Shown piece after piece: positions 33,359 to 41,648 of a stretch of DNA of 64,000 nt. Source of the DNA: Flavobacterium sp. (lineage in GTDB: Bacteria > Bacteroidota > Bacteroidia > Flavobacteriales > Flavobacteriaceae). Both the position numbers and the translations under genes were made by a program. The notes below the pieces were generated by a model that was not told the DNA's origin, searched no databases, and saw only the letters and a list, made by a program, of their open reading frames with translations. Position 1 is the stretch's first letter. Each line of letters starts with the position of its first letter. The stretch lies in the NCBI GenBank assembly GCA_029946065.1, contig JAQSDU010000014.1:673523-737522 (forward strand). The letters run 5' to 3'.

Positions 33359-34447
33359 GTGAAAGCTCCTAAAAAAAACAAATCGGCACTGAATGAAAAA
33401 GAAGGCGTTACTGCTCCAGAAAGCGTGAACGCAAAATCGGTACAGCATGTTATGGAGCTTCGAAGAATTCAACCTTCGTCGACGGCATTGATTGAAGGCA
33501 TTCTTGGCGGAAACAAAACGGTATTGAGCCGCGCCATTACTTTAGTCGAAAGTACCAATCCAAATCATTTACAAAAAGCCAATGAAGTGATTGCGGCCTG
33601 TCTTCCATATGCGGACGAATCAATTCGCATTGGCATTACCGGTGTTCCCGGCGTTGGGAAGAGTACGTTTATAGAAGCTTTTGGAAAATACCTGACCGGA
33701 TTGGGAAAAAAAGTGGCAGTATTGGCGGTTGACCCGAGCAGCACCATTTCGCATGGCAGCATTTTGGGTGATAAAACGCGGATGGAGGAATTGGTGAAAG
33801 ATGAAAATGCTTACATCAGACCATCGGCTTCCGGGGAAACGTTGGGCGGTGTCGCACGGAAAACCAGAGAGGCAATTATTCTTTGTGAAGCGGCTGGATT
33901 TGATACCATAATTATTGAAACAGTTGGCGTTGGACAAAGCGAAACTGCCGTTCATAGTATGGTAGATTTCTTTTTACTGCTAAAAATCTCCGGTGCTGGC
34001 GACGAATTACAAGGCATTAAACGTGGTATTATGGAAATGGCAGATGCAATTGTGATCAATAAAGCCGATGGCGATAATATCAAAAGGGCGAAATTGGCGA
34101 AAACGGAATTCAATCGGGCATTGCATTTATTTCCGGCGAAAAATTCAGGTTGGATGCCAACTGTGGCCACCTGCAGTGCGATTACGAACGACGGTGTTCC
34201 TGAAGTATGGAAAACGATCTTAGATTATATGGAACTTACTCAAAAGAACCATTATTTTACTGAAAAACGCCACGAACAAAATCAATATTGGATGCTGGAG
34301 ACAATTAATGAGCAACTGAAAAATCGCTTTTATAACAATCCGGAAATTAGTGTTTTGTTGGAGGCCAATAAAAAAGCGGTGCAGCAAGGAGCACTATCGC
34401 CATTTGCAGCGGCTGGGGTTTTGTTGGAAAGGTATTTTGGGGAATAA
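33359..34447 (+). CDS. meaB: Methylmalonyl-CoA mutase-associated GTPase MeaB
   Basis: 362 residues, starting at GTG. A G3E-family GTPase that protects and reactivates adenosylcobalamin-dependent methylmalonyl-CoA mutase. The P-loop is GVPGVGKST (95-103), followed by VDPSSTISHGSILGDKTRM, ETVGVGQSE (switch), and the guanine-specificity NKAD block. The Lys-rich N-terminal ~30 residues are variable. The mutase subunits are not in the window. The cobalamin adenosyltransferase at 23.7 kb belongs to the same pathway. Confidence 0.95.
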   Translation: MKAPKKNKSALNEKEGVTAPESVNAKSVQHVMELRRIQPSSTALIEGILGGNKTVLSRAITLVESTNPNHLQKANEVIAACLPYADESIRIGITGVPGVGKSTFIEAFGKYLTGLGKKVAVLAVDPSSTISHGSILGDKTRMEELVKDENAYIRPSASGETLGGVARKTREAIILCEAAGFDTIIIETVGVGQSETAVHSMVDFFLLLKISGAGDELQGIKRGIMEMADAIVINKADGDNIKRAKLAKTEFNRALHLFPAKNSGWMPTVATCSAITNDGVPEVWKTILDYMELTQKNHYFTEKRHEQNQYWMLETINEQLKNRFYNNPEISVLLEANKKAVQQGALSPFAAAGVLLERYFGE

Positions 34448-34555
34448 TAAGCTGATTTTTGTTATACGAACACATACAGAAAAGCACAAAGCGGTTCAAA
34501 TATTTAAAAATTCCACTATTCAGAAGCCCTTTATTGTAAGCTGTAAAGACGCAAC

Positions 34556-34569
34556 TTTCTTATAAGAAA
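34556..34569. promoter_or_regulatory. Perfect 14-bp palindrome before a Crp/Fnr gene
   Basis: TTTCTTATAAGAAA lies 28 bases before the first Crp/Fnr start. It could be an autoregulatory operator. Confidence 0.35.
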
Positions 34570-34597
34570 AATAAATACAATAACAATCCAAAGCAAC

Positions 34598-35191
34598 ATG
34601 TCAACAGATCACCAATTTGATGAGCTTCGAACTCACATTAGCCAAATGGTTGCACTGAATGATGCCGATTGGGAATTACTTCGCACGCACCTAACGATTG
34701 AAAAATTTAAAAAGCACGAATTCTTTTCGGAAAACGGAAAAATCGCCAACGATGTAGCCTTTATCATAGAAGGGATGTTTCGCCAATTTTACATCAAAGA
34801 CGGCGACGAAAAAACAACTTATTTTTTCTTTGAAAATAATTTGCTTTGTTCTTATATCAGTTGCCTAACAAGAACTCCTTCATTAGTCTCGATAGAAGCT
34901 TTGAGTAGCGGATTTTATATTAAATTTCCATATTCGGTACTCGAACAACTTTACCAACAGAGTGCCGCTTGGCAAAAATTTGGTAGATTGATTGCAGAAT
35001 ATACAACCATCGGCTTAGAAGCACGCATGGCAGACTTGCTGATGAAAAGCCCGGAAGAAAGATATACCGACTTATTAAAAGGCAATAAAAATAAAATCCT
35101 CGAACGCATTCCACAGCATTATGTTGCTAATTATTTAGGAATTACGCCCGTTAGCATGAGCCGTATTCGAAACAGGATCCTAAAAAAGTAG
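34598..35191 (+). CDS. Crp/Fnr family transcriptional regulator 1
   Basis: 197 residues. A cyclic-nucleotide-binding-type beta-roll (residues ~25-115, FFSENGKIANDVAFIIEGMFRQFY) is followed by a dimer helix and a C-terminal HTH (HYVANYLGITPVSMSRIRNRI). No Cys cluster for an Fe-S centre and no complete cAMP-binding signature are seen, as is usual for Bacteroidota Crp-like proteins. Ligand unknown. The downstream SRPBCC gene starts 90 bases later and is a possible target. Confidence 0.88.
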   Translation: MSTDHQFDELRTHISQMVALNDADWELLRTHLTIEKFKKHEFFSENGKIANDVAFIIEGMFRQFYIKDGDEKTTYFFFENNLLCSYISCLTRTPSLVSIEALSSGFYIKFPYSVLEQLYQQSAAWQKFGRLIAEYTTIGLEARMADLLMKSPEERYTDLLKGNKNKILERIPQHYVANYLGITPVSMSRIRNRILKK

Positions 35192-35281
35192 TTTTCTTAT
35201 CTTTTGTTATCGTTTTTAGATGTGTCATTGACTGAAATTTGTCTCATTAATAACTTCTATCAAACCTCAATTACATCAGAC

Positions 35282-35719
35282 ATGAAAATTCAAATCAACA
35301 ATGCCGCACCCGTGCAATGCACCAAAAAAATTTTTATTGCTGCCCAACCCGAAATCGTTTGGAACATCCTTACCGACATTCATAATTGGTCCAAGTGGCA
35401 GACCGATATTTCCAATGTAAGTATCGAAAATAGTATGGCGCCAGGAACTAATTTTAAATGGAAAACAGGTGGTGCCAAAATCAATTCTACCTTGCATACC
35501 GTGTTACCATATAAAGCATTTGGTTGGACCGGAAAAACTATCGGACTACTTGCTATACACAATTGGAAATTAGAACAAGATAACGATGGTACACTTTTGA
35601 GCGTTGAAGAATCGATGCAAGGACTTTTGGCTATTGTATTCAAAAAATCTTTCAATAGTAATTTAGAAAAAGGAATGCTTCACTGGCTCGGTTTGCTGAA
35701 AAAAGAATGTGAAAAGTAA
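35282..35719 (+). CDS. SRPBCC family protein
   Basis: 145 residues with the START/Bet v1-like helix-grip pattern: KIFIAAQPEIVWNILTDIHNWSKWQTDIS near the N-terminus, a GTNFKWKTGG turn, and the closing helix FNSNLEKGMLHWLGLLKKE. Such proteins bind hydrophobic small molecules in the cytosol. Start at 35282 is chosen because the alternative at 35204 adds 26 residues with no similarity to the fold. Likely cotranscribed with or regulated by the Crp/Fnr gene upstream. Confidence 0.83.
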   Translation: MKIQINNAAPVQCTKKIFIAAQPEIVWNILTDIHNWSKWQTDISNVSIENSMAPGTNFKWKTGGAKINSTLHTVLPYKAFGWTGKTIGLLAIHNWKLEQDNDGTLLSVEESMQGLLAIVFKKSFNSNLEKGMLHWLGLLKKECEK

Positions 35720-35775
35720 GTTCCTATTGCAATTTATACAATACTTCATTATTTTTATGCTGAATAATCAGCGAT

Positions 35776-36345
35776 ATGATTGGTATTTTACGTCAGCACA
35801 TAATAGCGAGATTGGGCAACGATATTGAGAACCTCGATACCGTTTTATCAACATTTACTTACCTGAAACATAGAAGGAACGAACAGCTATTGACACAAGG
35901 AGAAGTGTGCAAGTATGTCTATTTTATTGCTTCTGGATGTCTTCAGGTTTATACCCATGACAACGAAGGCAATGAAACCACTCGCGACATCATTCTGGAA
36001 GACAGTTGGTGTTCAGAATTGATAAGCTTTGGCGGACAGCAGCCTGCAACTGAAAATATAAGAACAGTAGAACCATGCGATTTATTTGCTATTGACCGAG
36101 CATCTTTTGGTTTGATGATGCAAACCATTCCGCAATTCGACAAGGTTTATAAACAAATCCTCGAAGCTTCCTATGCCAATTCCGTATATCGTATCAACAC
36201 ATTTGTATCACTGTCTGCGCTAGAAAGGATCAAATGGCTGATGGAATATCGACCAAAACTAATGAGCAGACTTTCAAGTAAACTTATTGCATCCTATCTC
36301 GGCATATCGCAAGAAACATTCAGCCGCTTAAAAGGCAAGCTTTAA
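35776..36345 (+). CDS. Crp/Fnr family transcriptional regulator 2
   Basis: 189 residues, the same architecture as the Crp/Fnr protein 1.2 kb upstream, but clearly diverged (LTQGEVCKYVYFIASGCLQVY, then HTH LIASYLGISQETFSRLKGKL). No Fe-S Cys cluster. Ends five bases before an FNR-type dyad, followed by the YCII and DoxX-like genes, which are likely targets. Confidence 0.88.
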   Translation: MIGILRQHIIARLGNDIENLDTVLSTFTYLKHRRNEQLLTQGEVCKYVYFIASGCLQVYTHDNEGNETTRDIILEDSWCSELISFGGQQPATENIRTVEPCDLFAIDRASFGLMMQTIPQFDKVYKQILEASYANSVYRINTFVSLSALERIKWLMEYRPKLMSRLSSKLIASYLGISQETFSRLKGKL

Positions 36346-36349
36346 AACG

Positions 36350-36363
36350 TTGACTTTTGTCAA
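36350..36363 (+). promoter_or_regulatory. FNR-type dyad (TTGAC-N4-GTCAA)
   Basis: A perfect 5-4-5 dyad with the geometry of Crp/Fnr sites (TTGAT-N4-ATCAA in FNR). It sits between a Crp/Fnr gene and the YCII gene. Confidence 0.5.
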
Positions 36364-36372
36364 GAATCAAAT

Positions 36373-36415
36373 GGTTTTAATTGTAGAATTTTGTTGTATT
36401 CAACAATTAAAAACC
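36373..36415 (+). promoter_or_regulatory. Inverted repeat in the YCII leader
   Basis: GGTTTTAATTGT at 36373 is mirrored by ACAATTAAAAACC at 36403 (one-base bulge), ending nine bases before the ATG. It could be an operator or a leader hairpin affecting translation. Confidence 0.35.
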
Positions 36416-36423
36416 TTTTAACA

Positions 36424-36774
36424 ATGACAGAGTACCTATTATTATTCAGGAATGCAAGCGCTGCCAATGGTTATCTTGCCACAACACAAGACATGGCTGA
36501 AGACATGCCCAAATGGCAAGCATGGATTGGTAATATTGCCATGCAAGGAAAGCTAGTCACCACAGCACCAGTAATTTATGATGCCATAGTTGTCAAAAAC
36601 GACACAACTGAAAATGGGCCACACAAAGAAGACAATTCTGTATTGGTTTCTGGCTATCTGATTGCTAAAGCAGAAAGCAACGATGAAGTGGTTGAATGGG
36701 CAAAATCTTGTCCGATACTGAAATATCCGGAAAGTAGCGTAGAAATAAGAGCATTGGTGCCATTTGCCATTTAA
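36424..36774 (+). CDS. YCII-related domain protein
   Basis: 116 residues with the YCII dimeric alpha/beta-barrel pattern: EYLLLFRNAS at the N-terminus, a central helix (AEDMPKWQAWIGNIAMQGKL), GPHKEDNSVLVSGYLI, and the C-terminal VEWAKSCPILKYPESSVEIR. Family members bind or transform small aromatic or acidic molecules; the substrate is unknown. Start at 36424 follows the inverted repeat; the earlier ATG at 36391 lies inside it. The DoxX-like gene follows after 10 bases. Confidence 0.87.
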   Translation: MTEYLLLFRNASAANGYLATTQDMAEDMPKWQAWIGNIAMQGKLVTTAPVIYDAIVVKNDTTENGPHKEDNSVLVSGYLIAKAESNDEVVEWAKSCPILKYPESSVEIRALVPFAI

Positions 36775-36784
36775 TATTCAAATT

Positions 36785-37201
36785 ATGGATAAGCTATTAA
36801 ATATCGGAAGATGGTTGTTTCCAATCTCTTTCTTGATGTATGTGGGTTTGCACCTAAGTAAACCCGCCGTTGGTGCGGCATTCGTTCCAGATTACTTGCC
36901 ATTTCCTTACTTTTTGAATTACCTGACTGCAGCATTTATTGTAGCTTTTATCATTAGTGCCTTAATTGGAAAGTACGATAAGCTGGCCTATACGATGATG
37001 GCGTTATATGTGTTTTTGATGGCATTGCTCGTACATTTGCCACGTGCCATGGGAGCTGAATTGGATACTGCAATGATGGCAGATACATTGGCTAGAGAAA
37101 AAGAAATCGAAATGGTTAATGTTTTCAGGAATATTATGGTAGGTGCTGCACTGCTTGGTTTTGCAAGATATGTAGCCAAAGACAATCGGATAATCGGGTA
37201 A
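36785..37201 (+). CDS. DoxX-like membrane protein
   Basis: 138 residues with four hydrophobic helices (about residues 9-27, 46-65, 68-87 and 115-132) and the N-terminal pattern RWLFPISFLMYVGLHL seen in DoxX/DoxD-like proteins. Such proteins are linked to quinone, thiol or detoxification chemistry at the inner membrane. Start at 36785 (MDKLLNIG) is chosen over a codon overlapping the YCII gene. Probably one transcript with the YCII gene. Confidence 0.75.
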   Translation: MDKLLNIGRWLFPISFLMYVGLHLSKPAVGAAFVPDYLPFPYFLNYLTAAFIVAFIISALIGKYDKLAYTMMALYVFLMALLVHLPRAMGAELDTAMMADTLAREKEIEMVNVFRNIMVGAALLGFARYVAKDNRIIG

Positions 37202-37263
37202 TGAAGTGCTTTATAATTGAACTCGCAATTTTCTAGCGATATCACTTCAAAAATAAATACTTT

Positions 37264-37297
37264 AAAAGCCAATAGATCAAAGGATGTATTGGCTTTT
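37264..37297 (+). terminator. Terminator after the DoxX-like gene
   Basis: Perfect 10-bp stem (AAAAGCCAAT with ATTGGCTTTT), followed by GCTTTTTT. Confidence 0.75.
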
Positions 37298-37456
37298 GCT
37301 TTTTTAACTTTTGTTAAATTGGTAAATTCCCACAGATGTTTTAAGTTTGAGGATAAACAGATGAAAAACAAACATTTCGTTTGAAAGTTTCAAAAAATAT
37401 ACAACGCATACTATTATCAAATAAACCATCCCAATCATCCTTAACTGTAGAAAAGC

Positions 37457-38656
37457 ATGGTGTTTCAATTCGGATTCTATAGTTCACTTTTACTCATAAC
37501 TTTTTCACAAGGCATTTTATACAGTATTTTACTTTTAGTGAAAGCACGGAAAACCGAAAATAAATCCAATTATTGGCTGAGCACTTTTATCCTATTATGC
37601 AGCCTTTATGTTGCGCCTTGGATGCTGGGTTTTGCAGGTTGGTATGACAATCAGCCTTACCGAGATATCTTATTTTATGTTCCTTTTCAACAATTGTATT
37701 TGTTTGGACCGCTTATTTACTTTTATACACAAAGTTTACTCAATCCCGATTTCCGTTTGTTAAAGTCCGATTTATGGCACTTCATACCGGCAATAGTATT
37801 TATACTCTATAACCTATGGATATGGATTTATGACCAATTTATACACAACGGTTATTATTTTTATGTGGATGGTGTCGATAAAGATTTTGATGCTTGGTAC
37901 CAGTATTCAGGATTCATTTCTATGGCTTTTTATTTAATCTTGAGTCTAAGGTATTATAATATTTACCGTCGTTTGATTTTTCAGGTAACCAGTTTTGCCG
38001 AAAGTATTCTCTTCAAATGGATAAAAACCTATCTGATTTCGTTTTTAATCCTAATGTTACTCCCAATTGTATTTGATATATTGGGTTACTTTTTCCCTGA
38101 AATCAAAACCTATAAAGGTAGTTGGTGGTTTTTTCTGGCCTTTTCAATTGTGATGTATTATATCGCCATCACTGCATACGCCAATCCGGTAATTTCAAAA
38201 ATACATTTCAGATTATCTGTATTTGATTCTCAACCTGTAGTATTGTTAACGAGCAACAACAGTGTTGCTGATGAAAATATCATCGAAGTTGAAGCCGATA
38301 AAATAAAATTTTCAGATAATGCAGAAATTAAAAACTGGAAAACTAAGATTGCTGCCTTAATGGACAATGCTGCACTCTACAAAAATCCGGAATTAACGCT
38401 GGCAGATATCGCTAAAATACTGCACACAAATCCTTCCGTTATTTCAAAAGCTGTCAATCAAGGCTTCGGCCTTAATTTTAATGACCTCATCAACAAATAC
38501 CGCACTGAGGCAGTAATTAGATGTATTGAACGAGGCGAACATACAAAAACTACACTTTTAGGAATTGCATACGACTGCGGTTTTAACTCAAAAGCGACTT
38601 TTAATAGGGCTTTCAAAAAAAATACAGGGCGCTCGCCAAAAGAATATACTTTCTAA
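37457..38656 (+). CDS. 7TM-AraC family membrane-bound regulator
   Basis: 399 residues. The N-terminal ~250 residues hold about seven to eight hydrophobic helices, and the last ~100 residues are an AraC-type double HTH (LTLADIAKILHTNPSVISKAVNQGFG ... LGIAYDCGFNSKATFNRAFKKNTGRSPKEYTF). This membrane-anchored AraC layout is common in flavobacteria and suggests sensing within or outside the membrane. Downstream are GIN-domain, DoxX and lipoprotein genes on the same strand, its likely targets. Confidence 0.88.
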   Translation: MVFQFGFYSSLLLITFSQGILYSILLLVKARKTENKSNYWLSTFILLCSLYVAPWMLGFAGWYDNQPYRDILFYVPFQQLYLFGPLIYFYTQSLLNPDFRLLKSDLWHFIPAIVFILYNLWIWIYDQFIHNGYYFYVDGVDKDFDAWYQYSGFISMAFYLILSLRYYNIYRRLIFQVTSFAESILFKWIKTYLISFLILMLLPIVFDILGYFFPEIKTYKGSWWFFLAFSIVMYYIAITAYANPVISKIHFRLSVFDSQPVVLLTSNNSVADENIIEVEADKIKFSDNAEIKNWKTKIAALMDNAALYKNPELTLADIAKILHTNPSVISKAVNQGFGLNFNDLINKYRTEAVIRCIERGEHTKTTLLGIAYDCGFNSKATFNRAFKKNTGRSPKEYTF

Positions 38657-38756
38657 TACAAAATAAATAACTTTTTAGGTCTCAAATCATGATTTGAAGC
38701 GATTGGTGCCTTTTGATGATGGAAATTTGCTTCCTGTAAACATTAAATCAACAATC

Positions 38757-39413
38757 ATGAAAAGCAAAATCCTTTTACTATTATTACCAATTCTAACCTT
38801 TGGACAGATCAATGGCTCTGGAAAAATCATCACAAAATCATATTCCTATAAAAATTTTGACAAAGTCAATCTCACCGATCTCGCCGGAAAAGTAGCCATT
38901 GAAGTTGGAAAACCATGGTCTATAAAAGCTGATATTGACGATAATCTGCAAGATTTTCTAGATTTTAGTCTTAATGATGCGGAGCAATTGCTTACAATTT
39001 CATTCAAAGGCAACCGCAGTAATAAAATGTATATCGAAGATACGAATGTGAAAATTACAATTACAATGCCTGAGATTTCCGTAATCAGTCAGGACGGCAA
39101 TACAAACACCAACATTTCGAATCTGCTAGGCCGCTACATCCGGATTGAAAATTTTGCTAACGGCAATATAACCGCTTCGGGAAAAGTAGATAAGGTCGAT
39201 ATACAACACAGTGGCAATGGTGATGTCAATGCGAAAAAACTTGTGTGTGGCACCGCAGCAATCAAAAGCTCCGGAAATGGCGATGTTTTTATTTGTGCGA
39301 ATGACGACATTACGGCATCAGGTTCCGGAAATGGCGATATTATAAATAGCGGTAAAGCCTCATTTTCGGATGCTTCGGTAAAGCGTGGTAATGGAAAACT
39401 CATCAATAAATAA
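38757..39413 (+). CDS. GIN domain (DUF2807) secreted protein
   Basis: 218 residues with a short signal peptide (MKSKILLLLLPILTFG). The mature part is a right-handed beta-helix of the DUF2807/GIN 'head' type, shown by the opening RxxxxFDKVNLTDLAGKVAIEVG and the repeated SGNGDV words (HSGNGDVN, SSGNGDVF, GSGNGDII). The function is unknown; envelope stress or adhesion is proposed for the family. Start at 38757 gives a proper signal peptide. It precedes a DoxX gene by 22 bases. Confidence 0.85.
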   Translation: MKSKILLLLLPILTFGQINGSGKIITKSYSYKNFDKVNLTDLAGKVAIEVGKPWSIKADIDDNLQDFLDFSLNDAEQLLTISFKGNRSNKMYIEDTNVKITITMPEISVISQDGNTNTNISNLLGRYIRIENFANGNITASGKVDKVDIQHSGNGDVNAKKLVCGTAAIKSSGNGDVFICANDDITASGSGNGDIINSGKASFSDASVKRGNGKLINK

Positions 39414-39435
39414 GCAATCTTAAAAGTAAAATAAA

Positions 39436-39939
39436 ATGAAAAAAATATTATTCAGATTAACAAAACCTGTAACGATGACTTATTGGTGGCAGGATCTGCT
39501 GCTCGCTATTCCAAGGATGACATGCGGCTATTTGCTCACATCGAATTTCGGAGCAGCAAAATTTGGAATGCCATGGTCGCCACCAGACAACAATCTTGGC
39601 CTGTTCGAAGTGGCTTTTTGGTTTCCGAATGATGTGGCTTCTTATGGTGGATTTTTTGCGCTTATGCCCGTATTTTTTGCTTGGATGGGTGCTTTTAGTG
39701 AAGCCGTTGGCGGACTAATGCTACTGCTGGGATTTCAAACAAGAATCGCATCCTTTTTGCTGATTTGGACAATGATAGTGGCTTCATTTGTACAACATGA
39801 AAATGATGATATGTGGAATAAACTTCCTGGTTTGGGATTCCTTTGGGTGGCCATCTTTACGACCATTTTGGGTTCTGGAAAATTCGGATTCGATTATCTT
39901 TTAACCTTTAAATCCAAAAAAAATGAAGACACTATATAA
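39436..39939 (+). CDS. DoxX family membrane protein
   Basis: 167 residues, four transmembrane helices, with the DoxX hallmarks AIPRMTCGYLLTSNFGAAKF, the second-helix GGFFALMPVFFAWMGAFSEAVGGLMLLLGF and LLIWTMIVASFVQH. Family members reside in the inner membrane and are linked to thiol or quinone metabolism. Its 3' end overlaps the next lipoprotein gene by 17 bases, so the two are translated together. Confidence 0.87.
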   Translation: MKKILFRLTKPVTMTYWWQDLLLAIPRMTCGYLLTSNFGAAKFGMPWSPPDNNLGLFEVAFWFPNDVASYGGFFALMPVFFAWMGAFSEAVGGLMLLLGFQTRIASFLLIWTMIVASFVQHENDDMWNKLPGLGFLWVAIFTTILGSGKFGFDYLLTFKSKKNEDTI

Positions 39940-40282
39940 ACTTTTAGCCATCATGTTCCTATTTGCAGTATGCAGTTGCGTGCAAAAATCCTATAACCGC
40001 ACTATCGTATTTAAACTTGATGCAAAAGACATTAAGAATATTACAACTGCAGGCATTCGCGGAAACGACAAACCATTGAATTGGGACAACGATTTTCCGA
40101 TGACATTCGACCCAAAAGACAGCCTTTATAAAGCAACAATAACCGGAAACACCGGCTATCTTTTCACAGAAGTTAAATTTGTGGTCAATGGGGAATTTGA
40201 ATTTAAAGACCGTGAAAATCGAAAAATATATTTTGAAAATAAGGATACGATTGTTTATAATGCCGTCTTTAATAAGAAGTGA
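39923..40282 (+). CDS. Small lipoprotein, beta-sandwich-like
   Basis: 119 residues with a lipoprotein signal (LLAIMFLFAVCSCVQ; lipobox Cys 17 or 19). The rest (TTAGIRGNDKPLNWDNDFPMT, DSLYKATITG, VKFVVNGEFEFKDREN) resembles the early-set/carbohydrate-binding fold that occurs on glucan- and esterase-linked proteins. Its function is unknown. It overlaps the DoxX gene by 17 bases and converges on the histidine kinase gene. Confidence 0.7.
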   Translation: MKTLYKLLAIMFLFAVCSCVQKSYNRTIVFKLDAKDIKNITTAGIRGNDKPLNWDNDFPMTFDPKDSLYKATITGNTGYLFTEVKFVVNGEFEFKDRENRKIYFENKDTIVYNAVFNKK

Positions 40283-40385
40283 TTTAAACTTTCTTGATTG
40301 TAGCGAAAAATAGAATTTTTTATGATGAGCCAACATGAAAAGATTCGCGCGGTGTTGGTGCCTATAAAAACAGTTATCAGCTAAA

Positions 40386-41648
40386 TTATTTGGCTCGAAG
40401 GGAAAAAGTGTGCCATTTGTCTTCATAAGAATAGTTCAGAAGAAGATCACTCGCTTCGACAATTTCTTTGACTATAGCCAATCCAAGTCCAATTGAGTCA
40501 TGAATTTCAACATTCTTATTGAATCTTTCATACAATTGAGTATTTTCGAGTGCCATTGGTTTTCCTGTATTAGAAATGCTAAAAACAGCTTCGTTTAATG
40601 TAATAATGATTTTCCCTCCAGCGATATTGTGCCGGATGGCATTCTGCATAAGATTATTGACAAGTACAAGACAAAGATCCAGATTGGCATTCACACGAAA
40701 ATCTTGTTGCATATTTTTTTCAATACTAATGTTGCTATTCTTGATATGGTCTTCAAATAGACCAAGCGCACTGTTGATTTTCTTTTTAAAAGACACTATT
40801 TCCTTAGATTTGAATTGTCTATTTTCTATTTTCGTAAGCAGCAGTAACGACCTGTTAATCCGTATTAATTTGGTGCATGCGTCTTCAATAGCGGCGATCA
40901 ACACGGCATCACCTTCTCTTAGGTTTTGAGATTGTATGAGCAGGTCTATTTTTGATTTTATTACCGCAAGCGGCGTTTGTATTTCATGCGAAGTATTTTC
41001 GGTAAATTTCTTTTGACGGCTATAATCTGTGATCATATTTTTCATCATTTCATTTAGCGATTGGTTAAGATCGTCGAATTCCCTTATTTCCGTTTTCCTA
41101 AAAAAAGGCACTTGTTTATCACTTGCGTGAAAGTGTTTTAGGTTTTGCATTGCCATGTAAAAAGGTTTCCAGAGCACTTTGGAAATGTAGAAATTGATCA
41201 ACACATAAACTAGTGTGAGTAATATGAGTACCGTCATCATCGATGTAAAAATGCCCCCAATCAACTGGTCCGATTCTAGCGTACTTCGCCATACTTTTAT
41301 TTTATAATTTTTATTTCTGGTTTTTACAAATGAGGTAAGCATGCGGTTTTCGGAATATTCATTTTCCCGTTTGTCCAATACCAATGTATCCGAAAAAAAA
41401 CTTTCACCAACTTCTGAAATACCGACAGTAGTAATATCCACTTCCTTATTTTTAGTAAGCGCTTTTAATGAAATCGTATCATTTTTACGAATAAATTTTT
41501 CAATTTGATTTTTGAAATTGAACAACAAACCATCACTGCTTTCTTCTATTTCTTCGGTAGCAATACTATAGCAGATATAGCCTGCTAATATTAATGTTGG
41601 AATACCAAACACTAGGTAATACAAACTCGTTTTTGTTAATAGCTTCAT
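40386..41648 (-). CDS. Sensor histidine kinase
   Basis: 420 residues: TM1 (residues ~8-28), a ~100-residue periplasmic sensor part, TM2 (~131-154), a HAMP-like linker, HisKA with phospho-His 221 in SHEIQTPLAVIKSKIDLL, and a HATPase with LVNNLMQNAIRHN (N box) and SIGLGLAIVKEI (G2 box). The G1 DxGxG box reads SNTGKPM, a common variant. It overlaps the response regulator gene by four bases. Divergent from a heme/redox-like envelope operon, its probable target. Confidence 0.93.
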   Translation of the reverse strand: MKLLTKTSLYYLVFGIPTLILAGYICYSIATEEIEESSDGLLFNFKNQIEKFIRKNDTISLKALTKNKEVDITTVGISEVGESFFSDTLVLDKRENEYSENRMLTSFVKTRNKNYKIKVWRSTLESDQLIGGIFTSMMTVLILLTLVYVLINFYISKVLWKPFYMAMQNLKHFHASDKQVPFFRKTEIREFDDLNQSLNEMMKNMITDYSRQKKFTENTSHEIQTPLAVIKSKIDLLIQSQNLREGDAVLIAAIEDACTKLIRINRSLLLLTKIENRQFKSKEIVSFKKKINSALGLFEDHIKNSNISIEKNMQQDFRVNANLDLCLVLVNNLMQNAIRHNIAGGKIIITLNEAVFSISNTGKPMALENTQLYERFNKNVEIHDSIGLGLAIVKEIVEASDLLLNYSYEDKWHTFSLRAK

